From the NCBI GenBank assembly GCA_002009475.1, contig AYTS01000107.1, positions 1-64,000 of the forward strand: a stretch of DNA of 64,000 nt, in the 5' to 3' direction. The DNA comes from Candidatus Brocadia carolinensis. Lineage in GTDB: Bacteria > Planctomycetota > Brocadiia > Brocadiales > Brocadiaceae. The position numbers and the translations under genes were made by a program. Of the stretch, positions 49,551 through 57,972 are shown piece by piece (position 1 is the first letter of the stretch; each line of letters starts with the position of its first letter). Under the pieces are notes generated by a model. It was not told the DNA's origin. It saw nothing but the letters and a program-made list of their open reading frames with translations, and made no database searches.

Positions 49551-50978
49551 CTATGCTATATACTTCGGCTGTTGCAGGGGCACGGTAATTATGAATTTAG
49601 TTCCTACATTCACGGCGCTTTCAACTTGAATGTGTCCATGGTGGATAAGAACGATATGCTTGACAATGGAAAGTCCGAGCCCGGTTCCTCCCATTTCACG
49701 CGAGCGGGCAGGGTCAACACGGTAAAATCTCTCAAAAATGCGTGGGATGTGTTCTTGCGGGATGCCACACCCCGTGTCTGATATTTCGATACGGATGGAT
49801 TGATTAACTGGTTCAACCTTCAAACCGATTCTGCCGCCTTTTGCCGTGTATTTTACCGCATTATCCAGTAAATTGGTCAGCAATTGACGGAGAAGATAGT
49901 TGTTTGTTTCTATCAGTGGTATCTGCTGGGATATAGCCAGATCAAGCACCTGGTTTTTCCTCATGCAGTGCTCGTGATACTGAGAAGAAATATGCTCTAT
50001 ACATGGATGGATGTCCAACGGCGTAAGCTCTGTCTGTAAATCCTGCGATTCCAGTCTGGATAGTTCTAAAATATCTTTGATAAGACTATCAAGCCTCTGT
50101 GAGTGTTTCATGATGATGTGAAGAAATTCTTGAGTGTCTTCCTGCCTGAGTGAATTGTTTTCGAGCAGGGTTTCCACATACCCCTTAATAGAAGCCAGCG
50201 GGGTTCTCAATTCATGTGACACATTAGCAACAAATTCTCTGCGGGCGTTTTCCAGTTTGCGCAATTCGGTGATATCGTGAAATACGAGAAGGACGCCTTG
50301 ATTGTCCTTATCAACCTGAATCGGAGAAAGATGTGTGTGCAATAATTTTTTCCCGGGTGCAGGAATCTCAATCTCAGATATTCTGGCCGTTTGCGTTTTG
50401 ATGGTTTCTCTGACCAGATTGCGTAGTTTCTCATTTCGTACCTTTTCCCATAGATAATTCTTGTTCAAAACAACTGATGATATGTCAAACATCGTTTTTG
50501 CTGCATTATTGATTAGAATAATTCTTTCCTGTAAGTCTGTTGCAATGACTGCATCGTTCATGTTTGCCATGATGGCATCCAGTTTATTTTTATCGTCCAG
50601 GATCGTTTGCATCCGGGATTGAAGTTCAACACCCATGACGTTGATCGCTTGTGCCAGGTCTCCCATCTCATCCGAGGAAGCGATCTCGGCTTTTCGCGCA
50701 AAATTGCCCCGCGCAAAATTCTTTGCTATTTGAGTAATATTTACTAAAGACGAGGTATTGATCCTGATGAGGATAAAACTGATAATCAGAGTAATCGCAA
50801 AGGTCAGGAGCATGTAACCGACAATGGTTTTCATATCGGATTCCAGGGTTCTCGTTAATGGATTCAAGTAGTATTCTCTTAGTACCCTGTTCACAAAATA
50901 TCCTGTTAAAGCAAGACATAGACATAAGAGGACAATATAGCTGGTAAAAATTTTCCAAAATAGTTTATTTTTAAACAC
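49551..50978 (-). CDS. phoR: PhoR-like sensor histidine kinase
   Basis: Two membrane helices with only about 20 residues between them, then HAMP (about 75-130), PAS (about 140-240), HisKA with VSHELRTPL (His264 counted from TTG 51005) and a HATPase domain (NLLDNAVKYTAKGG, DTGCGIP, GGTGLGLSIV). The short periplasmic loop fits PhoR, which senses phosphate through the Pst system. I prefer GTG 50978, five bases after the phoB stop and with AAGGA spaced properly, over TTG 51005, which overlaps phoB. Confidence 0.87.
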   Translation of the reverse strand: MFKNKLFWKIFTSYIVLLCLCLALTGYFVNRVLREYYLNPLTRTLESDMKTIVGYMLLTFAITLIISFILIRINTSSLVNITQIAKNFARGNFARKAEIASSDEMGDLAQAINVMGVELQSRMQTILDDKNKLDAIMANMNDAVIATDLQERIILINNAAKTMFDISSVVLNKNYLWEKVRNEKLRNLVRETIKTQTARISEIEIPAPGKKLLHTHLSPIQVDKDNQGVLLVFHDITELRKLENARREFVANVSHELRTPLASIKGYVETLLENNSLRQEDTQEFLHIIMKHSQRLDSLIKDILELSRLESQDLQTELTPLDIHPCIEHISSQYHEHCMRKNQVLDLAISQQIPLIETNNYLLRQLLTNLLDNAVKYTAKGGRIGLKVEPVNQSIRIEISDTGCGIPQEHIPRIFERFYRVDPARSREMGGTGLGLSIVKHIVLIHHGHIQVESAVNVGTKFIITVPLQQPKYIA

Positions 50979-50982
50979 GCTC

Positions 50983-51666
50983 TTATTCCTTAAATTTATA
51001 ACCAATTCCCCGTATGGTGATTATATGGTTTGCAAAGTCCTTTAGTTTTTTTCTGAGAGAAGCCACATGCACGTCAATCGTTCGATCAATAACGATAGTA
51101 TCAGGTCCTGAAACTGCATCGAGCAATTGATCTCGTGTAAATACCCTTCCTGGCTTATTGGCGAGTTGGTGTAGAAGCTTAAATTCTGCAAGAGTCAATG
51201 GAATGGATTTATTCTTTATCGTTACCTCATGTTTATACAAATCGATGGTAAGGGCATCTATTTTAATATATTCTTGTATTGCCGAATTACTTTTTGTTCG
51301 CCTGAGGATTGCTTGCACACGTGCAACGAGTTCTTTCGGGCTAAAGGGCTTTGTCATATAATCGTCAGCGCCCAGTTTTAAACCTATGGTTACATCAGCC
51401 TCTTCACCTTTCGCCGTTAACATGATAATCGCAGTACGAGCAAGTTTCTGGTCCATCTTTAATTTTTTACATACTTCAAGACCATCAATTCCCGGCAACA
51501 TAAGGTCTAATATGACCAGCTCTGGTTCTTCTCTTCTGGCCAGGAGCAGTGCATCTTCCCCATTGTTAGCGGATATAACTTTATAACCGTCTTTTTCGAG
51601 ATGATACCGAATTAATTTTACAAGATCTTGCTCATCATCAACAATAAGGATTTTTTCTTTTGACAT
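50983..51666 (-). CDS. phoB: PhoB-like response regulator
   Basis: Receiver domain with acidic pocket D10/D11, phospho-acceptor Asp54 (VILDLMLPG) and Lys in YMTKPFSPKEL, followed by an OmpR-type winged helix (LTLAEFKLLHQLANKPGRVF, IDVHVASLRKKL, IRGIGYKF). 227 aa, ATG 51666. Operon with the kinase downstream. No pho box or pst genes in view, so the phosphate role is by similarity only. Confidence 0.88.
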   Translation of the reverse strand: MSKEKILIVDDEQDLVKLIRYHLEKDGYKVISANNGEDALLLARREEPELVILDLMLPGIDGLEVCKKLKMDQKLARTAIIMLTAKGEEADVTIGLKLGADDYMTKPFSPKELVARVQAILRRTKSNSAIQEYIKIDALTIDLYKHEVTIKNKSIPLTLAEFKLLHQLANKPGRVFTRDQLLDAVSGPDTIVIDRTIDVHVASLRKKLKDFANHIITIRGIGYKFKE

Positions 51667-51742
51667 GGAGGTATCTTATAACTTAATCAAACAATAATCT
51701 ATTCAATACGCCTTTCTGTCTTTCGTAAAAAAGCATAGTTTC

Positions 51743-52033
51743 CTATTGATCGAACAGCTCGTTTAAAATTTTACCCAGACTCCTCGGGTCTCCGTCTCCC
51801 TGCCATTTTGTTTTGCCGACGGTTGCAACTTTTATCCTGATATCCTGTGCTACCTCTTGCTTTGTCTGGGTTCCGTCTTCGCTTTCAGCCTCATTTAACA
51901 GTTTCGTATCAATCCTCATGGTTGGTTGAAATGTTTCAATGTTTCCAAACAATTCAGGAAATAGTTTTCCGCCCGAATAAATTCTTAATTTCTTATTTTT
52001 TTGTGAATCTGAAATCTGAAATTTCAAATTCAA
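51743..52033 (-). pseudogene. Fragment of a type III-like restriction helicase (Res)
   Basis: After a repeat-encoded head (NLKFQISDSQKNKK), the segment TMRIDTKLLNEAESEDGTQTKQEVAQDIRIKVATVGK resembles the middle of DEAD/DEAH-type restriction subunits, where IRID-LL-EAES...TVGK precedes the VVSVxMLTEGWD motif. The helicase motifs themselves are absent and the frame ends after NELFDQ. The TTG start overlaps the S23 stop (TTGA). A decayed fragment, with a moderately sure assignment. Confidence 0.5.
52004..52030. repeat. In-frame palindromic repeat unit
   Basis: GAATCTGAAATCTGAAATTTC-type sequence at the S23/Res junction. It encodes NLKFQISDS on the minus strand. Confidence 0.7.
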
Positions 52034-52509
52034 TCCTTCGGCTTTTGATAATTTTTAAGCATTGTCATAAATTCTTCTCTTTTCTTCGTATCCTGAGCAA
52101 ACCTTCTTTCTTTTTCGTTCAGGTATCTCTGTCCCTTTATATCGCTATTTTGCAAAGAATCTGCCCATCCCCTGATCTGTCGTGAAATACTTTCAGCCAA
52201 TGCTTTCAAATCTGAAATCTCAGATTTCAAATCCTGAAACGCTTTCAGTCTTTCAATGAAACACAGCATTGATCGTACTTCTCCTGCAGAGCCTCTCGCA
52301 ATATAGAGAAAAGTCAGGAGTTCCTGAGTCGTTCCTCTCTCGAATCCCTCAGCGATATTATTTGAGATGGACAATGCCGCTCTTTCCAGTTGATCTCTGA
52401 GGCTGTATTTACGGCTGAATGGAGTCTTTTCGGTCAGGGCATAAATCTTTTCTGCAAGTTCAATAGCAGTTTTCCAGACAGGCAAATCCTCAAACCGCTC
52501 ATAAGTCAT
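52030..52509 (-). CDS. Four-helix-bundle protein, S23/IVP family
   Basis: 159 aa. FEDLPVWKTAIELAEKIYALT, RDQLERAALSISNNIAEGFERG and YIARGSAGEVRSML are the family signature of proteins first seen in 23S rRNA intervening sequences and related to Avd of diversity-generating retroelements. No reverse transcriptase or variable repeat is present. Residues about 92-105 (FQDLKSEISDLKAL) coincide with a repeat insertion. ATG overlaps the stop of the upstream 55-aa frame (ATGA). Confidence 0.82.
   Translation of the reverse strand: MTYERFEDLPVWKTAIELAEKIYALTEKTPFSRKYSLRDQLERAALSISNNIAEGFERGTTQELLTFLYIARGSAGEVRSMLCFIERLKAFQDLKSEISDLKALAESISRQIRGWADSLQNSDIKGQRYLNEKERRFAQDTKKREEFMTMLKNYQKPKD
52206..52240. 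repeat. In-frame palindromic repeat unit inside the S23 gene
   Basis: CAAATCTGAAATCTCAGATTTC block. On the minus strand it encodes DLKSEISDLKA within the four-helix protein. Confidence 0.7.
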
Positions 52510-52673
52510 AAAACCTCCAATCTTTTAATCTCAAATTTGAAATCCCCTTCTACCCTGGTACCCATAATCTTTATAAAGTTCGTCATAGTAAGCCGGTTGT
52601 AAGTTTCAACTGCAAGCAAGGCTGCTTCATGTGCTTTTACCACATAATCTTTTATTTCTGCGGACATTTTCAT
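52506..52673 (-). CDS. Small 55-aa frame, DUF3644-like N-terminal fragment
   Basis: MKMSAEIKDYVVKAHEAALL followed by AVETYNRLTM resembles the start of DUF3644 proteins, which accompany restriction loci. The rest (VEGDFKFEIKRLEVL) is repeat-derived. It lies 7 bases after the corrected end of the methylase relic and overlaps the S23 start by four bases. Likely a truncated remnant, but still positioned for translation. Confidence 0.4.
   Translation of the reverse strand: MKMSAEIKDYVVKAHEAALLAVETYNRLTMTNFIKIMGTRVEGDFKFEIKRLEVL
52527..52545. repeat. In-frame palindromic repeat unit
   Basis: AATCTCAAATTTGAAATCC block, encoding GDFKFEI on the minus strand in the 55-aa frame. Confidence 0.6.
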
Positions 52674-53012
52674 TTTCTCTTACCTTATCTCCCGCATCAC
52701 CATCACCTCATTTCCTCTATGATCAATGACTTTAACGGCTATACGCTTTTCCTTGCCGGGTTCGAAGGGGAGGGAACGGGGCTGGTGAGGAGATCGAATT
52801 TGTCTTCATCAATGGATGCCTTAAGCGCCCTCTTGAGCTTATCCCATGCGCTTGAATCGGGGAAAAATGCCTGTGAGATGCAGAAAGTCCGCTTGTCATA
52901 GTCCGTGTCTATGAACCATGCGGCTATCCTGTTACCATTATCCGAATAGACTTCTCCGGTCAACGGGTCATAGATGTCAACACCTTTGAGGATGACTTCA
53001 TACTCGTTCTCT

Positions 53013-53046
53013 GAATTTGAGATTTGAGATTTCAAATTTGAGATTG
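53013..53046. repeat. In-frame palindromic repeat unit in the methylase relic
   Basis: GAATTTGAGATTTGAGATTTC continuing to 53046. On the minus strand it encodes ISNLKSQISNSEN. Confidence 0.75.
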
Positions 53047-53321
53047 TTTTTATCTCAATATCGGGTCCTCCAAATACGGTAAAGAGCTGGCTTGAGGCTG
53101 TGGTCCTGAGCAAGTCTCCGATAAGGACACCGGGTCTGATGTGGGAGTAAAAGACCTTCACCTTCGGATGTCTAACGTCCATTGCGGATGAATCAAAGGC
53201 AAAACCGCAGAAGGTAATGCCGTCATATCCATTAATATGCGCCTCTCGTATGCCGTCCTCAACCTGCCTCACCGTGATGGGTCCGTGCGGAGGGCCAAAG
53301 GAGACGGCCACTCTTTTCACT

Positions 53322-53382
53322 CTCAAATCTGGAATCTCAGAGTCTTTTTTACTTTGAGATTTCAAATCTGAAATCTCAAATT
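53322..53382. repeat. Paired in-frame palindromic repeat units in the methylase relic
   Basis: Two blocks, 53322-53340 and 53354-53382, encode EFEISDLKSQSKKDSEIPDL on the minus strand between HAEVAPK and the RVAVSFGPP motif. Confidence 0.75.
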
Positions 53383-53530
53383 CTTTCGGCGCCACTTCTG
53401 CATGGACAAAGCTGCTTCTTACGGGAATGAGGTTTTCAAATTTCATCCGTTTATTTGCAGGGAATATCACCCCGTCCTTGTGGAGCAGTTCAATGAGGGT
53501 ATTGATGTGGCTCTCTGCATCTGCTTTCCT

Positions 53531-53560
53531 CTCAAATTTCAAATCTGAAATTTCAAATTC
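53531..53560. repeat. In-frame palindromic repeat unit at a frame junction
   Basis: CTCAAATTTCAAATCTGAAATTTC block encoding EFEISDLKFE, immediately next to the point where the methylase frame changes. Confidence 0.75.
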
Positions 53561-53915
53561 TTCATTCACAAAGTCCCGTGTGGAATGCCCTCAACCATAA
53601 AAGGCCCCGACACCCGTTTCCACCTTTCCCGACCATATAAGCTGAGGATCGAGATCCGGGTCGTATCATACTTCTTAGGCTTGGGTTTTGTGGTATCATA
53701 GGAGGCAAGCCCTGCGGTGACAGCATTTTTCCGCGTCTCACCCTCATGCCGGTAAGCCTCAACGTCATGATTGATTAAGGCCTTACCCTTTTTCCCCTTT
53801 ACGATATTTTTTCCTCCGTTCTTAAATTAGCGAACCACTATTATCAGGAGGTGCAAAGCATTACATTTATCACCAGATTCGTTATCTCTTGCTCAGGGCG
53901 GCAAATGCTTCTCCG

Positions 53916-54351
53916 CTATTTATAAATTACAGGATTTATAATGCTCAGACTTTCAGAACTGGCAGCGTTAAGTAAGTTTATATCAGAGGCTACAAAAGCA
54001 ACCTCTTCATTTATTGTATCTTTCAGCCACAACGCCGAAGATAAATGAATGCTATCGGCTCCCCTCAGATAATATTTCTCGATTAAATTTTTTTATCATT
54101 GGCAGGAGTTCTTCGTGAATATCCAATATGGTAAAACAGTCCCAGTCAGATTCAAAAGCTTTCAATATTTCCTTCAATTTGTTGTTTGTAATATCTCCGA
54201 CCCTGAATCGTCTTACCAAGGTAGATAATATTTCCGGATAGGTTAGCCTGGATGTCGCAATTACAGGACTTTTCATAATAGCGACTATATTCTCAGATCC
54301 TTCTTCTGCAACGTATTTTTTGACCAAAGCGCTCGTATCTAAATAGATCAC
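53916..54351 (-). pseudogene. vapC: VapC-like PIN-domain toxin, frameshifted
   Basis: PIN-domain RNase. MIYLDTSALVKKYVAEEGSE has the first catalytic Asp and LTYPEILSTLVRRF a later acidic residue. After FNRE the frame shifts. Removing one A from GAAATA gives YYLRGADSIHLSSALWLKD and VAFVASDINLLNAA, which supply the last catalytic aspartates, ending at 53916 (about 144 aa). Overlaps vapB by four bases. The indel is not in a long run, so either a real mutation or an error is possible. Confidence 0.75.
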
Positions 54352-54632
54352 CTTCTTTCCTCAACAACAGTTTCAGAAACGGGTTTGCCTTTTACCTTTG
54401 CGGGTCTGAACGATGTTAACTCCGTCCTCTTTTTTGGAAGCCTTATTTTCCCCTGCCTTGCCAGTAATGCAAGTTTTTCTTCAAACCCGGCATTTTTTTC
54501 TATTTTGTCAATACTGTGAAGCACTGCAATAGGAGTGCCTCTATCTGTTACGACAATTCTATTGCCTTCCTTTGTAAGACCCAAATAGTAAGTCAGTCTG
54601 TTCTTCAACTCTCTTACGCCTACAATGTACAC
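54348..54632 (-). CDS. vapB: VapB/Phd-type antitoxin
   Basis: 94 aa. The Phd/YefM N-terminal DNA-binding fold (VGVRELKNRLTYYLGLTKEG, VVTDRGTPIAVLHSI) is followed by a basic, disordered tail that would bind VapC. AGGAGG lies a few bases before the ATG. Expected to repress its own promoter. Confidence 0.83.
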   Translation of the reverse strand: MYIVGVRELKNRLTYYLGLTKEGNRIVVTDRGTPIAVLHSIDKIEKNAGFEEKLALLARQGKIRLPKKRTELTSFRPAKVKGKPVSETVVEERR

Positions 54633-54711
54633 AATTACCTCCTGGTGGCTATTGTAGTCACTCCAATAAGAATAGTCAATAATAATACGGGTGTCATGGG
54701 GGGCATTACCA

Positions 54712-56043
54712 TTAATTTAAGATTTCTTTTATCGATGCTTCTAATATCGGCAGGGCAATATCAATGTCGTTTTTTGAAACGACAAGCGGCGGACAGAAGC
54801 GGATGGCGCTGCGTCCGCAGCCCAGGAGCAAGAGTCCCCTTGAAAATGCCTTTTGGATAATGCCATCCCGCACCTCTGGCGCATATGACTTGGTCTCTTT
54901 ATCTTTCACAATTTCAATGGCAAGCATGAGCCCTAATCCCCGGACATCCCCAATGATGGGATAGGTGCGTTCTAATTTTCTTAACTCGTTTATCATATAA
55001 GCGCCCTGTTTTGCGGCATTGTCTATGAGTCCATTCTCAAGGAGCTTGATGGTGGTGAGCGCAGCCTGACAACTGACGGGGTTGCCCCCGAATGTGCTTG
55101 CATGGCTGCCCGGCACCCAGTCCATAATTTCTTCTGATGCAACCGTGGCAGAGAGGGGAAGTCCCGATGCGATACCCTTGGCAAGAGTAATGATGTCCGG
55201 AATTATGCCAAAATGTTCAGAGGCAAACATTTTGCCAGTGCGTCCCATGCCCGATTGTACCTCATCGGCAACATACAGGATATTATAATCGCGGGTTAAT
55301 TGATAGAGTGCCTTGTGAAACTCTTTTGGAGGCACAACGTATCCACCCTCTCCTTGAATAATTTCCACAAAAATCGCAGCTACGTCTTCCGGAGACACCT
55401 TTGTTTTGAATAATTCTTCCCGTATCCAGGTGACACAGGCCATATTGCATCTATCCGGAGCTAGGCCGTAATGACACCGGTAACAATATGCATACGGGAT
55501 ATGGATAACCTCAGGGATAAGGGGGAGAAAGTGTTTGCGTTGATTTAGTTTGCTCGCGGTGAGGGAAAGCGCACCCATAGTCCTGCCGTGAAAGGCATTG
55601 TAAAAAGCAATAATGATGGGACGTCTCGTATGGTAGCGAGCCAATTTAATTGCCGCTTCTACGGATTCAGCGCCAGAATTCCCAAAGAAAACTTTTTTTG
55701 TATGAGGTCCCGGGCAAATTGCAGAGAGTTTTTCAGCCAACTCGATATGGAGGGGATTATAAAAATCTGCCCCAGACATGTGAATAAGGGTATCCGACTG
55801 GGTGTTAATTGCCGAAATAATCTGGTCGTGGTTGTGCCCGGTATTGCAAACGGCTACGCCTGCCGTAAAATCAAGGAAGGTGTTATTGTCCACATCTGTA
55901 ACGACCATGCCTTTTGCGCTTTTTACCACCAGGGGATAACTTTTTGTTGACGATGGAGAGACAAATCTTTTTTCCTTCTCCAGATATTGGATAGCATGAG
56001 GGCCGGGAAGTTTCGTTTGTATGCAAGGATAATTTTGTGTCAT
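54712..56043 (-). CDS. Class III aminotransferase (acetylornithine/4-aminobutyrate family)
   Basis: 443-aa fold-type I PLP enzyme: VTDVDNNTFLDFTAGVAV, GNSGAESVEAAIKLARYHT, YVADEVQSGMGRTGKMFASE and ITLAKGIASGLP with K289. A Cys-rich insertion (YCYRCHYGLAPDRCNMAC, about 187-203) marks the subgroup seen in archaea and some bacteria, where it may bind metal. The substrate may be GABA, an ornithine derivative or another omega-amino acid. Single gene. Confidence 0.85.
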   Translation of the reverse strand: MTQNYPCIQTKLPGPHAIQYLEKEKRFVSPSSTKSYPLVVKSAKGMVVTDVDNNTFLDFTAGVAVCNTGHNHDQIISAINTQSDTLIHMSGADFYNPLHIELAEKLSAICPGPHTKKVFFGNSGAESVEAAIKLARYHTRRPIIIAFYNAFHGRTMGALSLTASKLNQRKHFLPLIPEVIHIPYAYCYRCHYGLAPDRCNMACVTWIREELFKTKVSPEDVAAIFVEIIQGEGGYVVPPKEFHKALYQLTRDYNILYVADEVQSGMGRTGKMFASEHFGIIPDIITLAKGIASGLPLSATVASEEIMDWVPGSHASTFGGNPVSCQAALTTIKLLENGLIDNAAKQGAYMINELRKLERTYPIIGDVRGLGLMLAIEIVKDKETKSYAPEVRDGIIQKAFSRGLLLLGCGRSAIRFCPPLVVSKNDIDIALPILEASIKEILN

Positions 56044-56083
56044 CAGCGCAAACCTCTTAATAGGATAATTATCACATAAGGTT

Positions 56084-56650
56084 TTAGTTTTTCTTTTGAC
56101 AATAATATTTGTACACTAAATCAGCAAATGCCTCCAGCGCAAAGGAACCTTTTCCAAGATCTGAAAGGCATCTTCTAAACTCACGGATATTTTTAAAGTT
56201 TTCTGACAGGTACTGGGCAACAAACGTTTCGGCTGATATAAAATTAAGCTCCGGACCTTTGTCCTCGGGGCTTTGGTAAATTTTATAAGCTACGATATCG
56301 GTGATCATTTTTAAATTGACGTTTTTTACGATGGAAATCATATTCTTAACAATATCAAAGCTCAAGAGTTGTTTGTCCTGATAGTAATTGTACACCGTGT
56401 CAGCGAACTGATTAATCGATTTCATTCCCTTATCAAGCTGAGATACATGGTTTTTGAATGCGTCTAAATCCTTAAATTTTTCAGATATATATTGGGCGAT
56501 AGCCTCTGCGGCTGCAAGAAAATTTGCCTCCGGCCCCATATTTTCCGGACTTTCATATATCTTATATGCTATAATGTCCGTGATAGTTTTCAGTGAGATG
56601 TCTTCCTTGCTGTGAATTCTGTTTTTTATGTTCTCTTTATCGATTGGCAT
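56084..56650 (-). CDS. Hypothetical protein with two tandem 73-residue domains
   Basis: 188 aa from ATG 56650, chosen over the upstream ATG at 56740 because GGAGGAG lies about 8 bases before it. Residues 19-91 and 112-183 are diverged copies: ITDIIAYKIYESPENMGPE / ITDIVAYKIYQSPEDKGPE, then AIAQYISEKFKDL / FVAQYLSENFKNI, and FADTVYNYY / FADLVYKYY. Helical, soluble. I do not recognise the family; the AY-IYE-GPE-AE pattern faintly recalls DUF2934. Confidence 0.6.
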   Translation of the reverse strand: MPIDKENIKNRIHSKEDISLKTITDIIAYKIYESPENMGPEANFLAAAEAIAQYISEKFKDLDAFKNHVSQLDKGMKSINQFADTVYNYYQDKQLLSFDIVKNMISIVKNVNLKMITDIVAYKIYQSPEDKGPELNFISAETFVAQYLSENFKNIREFRRCLSDLGKGSFALEAFADLVYKYYCQKKN

Positions 56651-56773
56651 TTTTTTGCTCCTCCGTTTATTTCGTAAAAACAAATTTTTTCCTAAGACTT
56701 GACAATCGCATATATTATACATATATTTAATTAAGTGCAATAACTCTAACTAAAAATAATAGGTAACCAAAAT

Positions 56774-57214
56774 ATGACAACAAAAACGAAGAATAGATTT
56801 CTCAATACGGTCACCCTGCCGAATTACGATTTTGTCCTGAATGCTCCTGAATTTAAAAAGGAAGGAGAGGAATTTACTGTATGGTTTTTCGAAGGTATCC
56901 TTGAACGGCACCCAAATTATATTGATTGTCTTATGTATTTGGGTAATGCATATACCGCACAGAGACTGTATGAGAAAGGGCTTGTGGTGGACCAAAAGTT
57001 ATGCCGTCTTAAACCAGAGGACCCTTTGGTTCATTATAATCTTGCTTGCAGTTATGCACTGATGAAGAACGTTAATGCCTCTTTCGAGGCCATGGAAAGA
57101 GCTATTGTGTTAGGTTATAAGGATATATACCATCTGGAAAACGATAAAGATCTGGCTCACCTGAGGAATGATGACCGATATCAAAAATTGGTTGGAAAAA
57201 TAAAATTGTGCTAA
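56774..57214 (+). CDS. Small TPR-like protein
   Basis: 146 aa with about three TPR units (YIDCLMYLGNAYTAQRLYEKG; PLVHYNLACSYALMKNVNAS) and the terminal motif DLAHLRNDDRYQKLVGKI. No signal peptide. Divergent from the duplicated-domain gene and convergent with coaX, sharing four bases at the stops. Confidence 0.7.
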   Translation: MTTKTKNRFLNTVTLPNYDFVLNAPEFKKEGEEFTVWFFEGILERHPNYIDCLMYLGNAYTAQRLYEKGLVVDQKLCRLKPEDPLVHYNLACSYALMKNVNASFEAMERAIVLGYKDIYHLENDKDLAHLRNDDRYQKLVGKIKLC

Positions 57215-57972
57215 TGTGGTTGTTGCAATGCAAGGTTCATTTTGTACGCAAGATGAATTCCCTCAAGCGTCAGATGAGGGAGTATCGTGGCAATCGCAGG
57301 GATTTCCTGTGCTAACAGAGCTGCATTTCCGCCGGTTGCGATTACCGCTGGCTGAGTTTTCATTTCATATCTCATCATATCAATCAAGTGGCTTACCATC
57401 CCGATTGTTCCCCAGTAAACGCCGGATTGAATTGCTTCTTCCGTGTTTTTTCCAACGATATTTTTTGGTTTATGGATCGGTATGAGAGGTAAAAGCGCCG
57501 TAGCATGGTGAAGCGCCTTTGAAGACGTTTCTAACCCAGGCGCAATAATCCCACCCAAAAAAGCACCTTTCTCGTTTATTCCGTCAATGGTTATCGCGGT
57601 GCCTGCATCAACAACAATTGTCCAAGTTTTCGTCTTTTCAAAAGCGGCAATTGCATTCACCAGCCGATCAACACCTACCATTTCAGGAGATTCGGTCAAA
57701 ATCGGGATAGGGACGGGAATCTCTTTCCCTATGCGATAGACCGGCGCACGGCTATGTTTTCCAAGGTATTCGAGAACAGATGCTTCCGCGCTGGGATTAA
57801 CGGATGCCAGGATAATAGCTTGTGCCCTGGAAAAAATGGCAGGATCTGGAGTTTCTGTAAAATTTGACTGAAGCAAGTGTCCGCTGCTTACGGTATGTGC
57901 GCTCTGTAAATAGTCTTCTTCAAATACCCCGATATGGATGTTGGTATTGCCAATATCAATTGCTAACCGCAT
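57211..57972 (-). CDS. coaX: Type III pantothenate kinase
   Basis: First step of CoA synthesis, ATP-dependent and acetyl-CoA-insensitive. 253 aa: LAIDIGNTNIHIGVF, GVDRLVNAIAAFEK, VVDAGTAITID, GGIIAPGLETSSKALH and ATGGNA. ATG 57972 overlaps obgE by 10 bases. Confidence 0.93.
   Translation of the reverse strand: MRLAIDIGNTNIHIGVFEEDYLQSAHTVSSGHLLQSNFTETPDPAIFSRAQAIILASVNPSAEASVLEYLGKHSRAPVYRIGKEIPVPIPILTESPEMVGVDRLVNAIAAFEKTKTWTIVVDAGTAITIDGINEKGAFLGGIIAPGLETSSKALHHATALLPLIPIHKPKNIVGKNTEEAIQSGVYWGTIGMVSHLIDMMRYEMKTQPAVIATGGNAALLAQEIPAIATILPHLTLEGIHLAYKMNLALQQPH

Larger units (their letters stand above)
52680..53826 (-). pseudogene. Type III-like DNA methyltransferase, C-terminal relic
   Basis: Three frames in succession: 53826-53566 (NHDVEAYRHEGETRKNAV..., RWKRVSGPFMVEGIP), 53569-52739 (INTLIELLHKDGVIFPANKR, RVAVSFGPPHGPITVRQVED, GVDIYDPLTGEVYSDN, AAWFIDTDYDKRTFCISQAFF), and 52739-52680 after a 1-base loss in a C-rich tract (LPFEPGKEKRIAVKVIDHRG). 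They match the C-terminal half of adenine methyltransferases of type III-like systems. The N-terminal half with the DPPY catalytic motif is missing. Several short repeats are inserted in frame. Confidence 0.6.

Noticed and set aside
49551..51005. PhoR start at TTG 51005
   Set aside because: It overlaps phoB by 23 bases without a ribosome-binding site. GTG 50978 has AAGGA at proper spacing.
52030..52509. Diversity-generating retroelement suggested by the Avd-like S23 protein
   Set aside because: No reverse transcriptase, template repeat or variable repeat in the window. S23 proteins are common without retroelements.
52004..53560. CRISPR array suggested by repeated short palindromes
   Set aside because: Spacing is irregular, units vary in length and sequence, they lie inside reading frames, and there are no cas genes.
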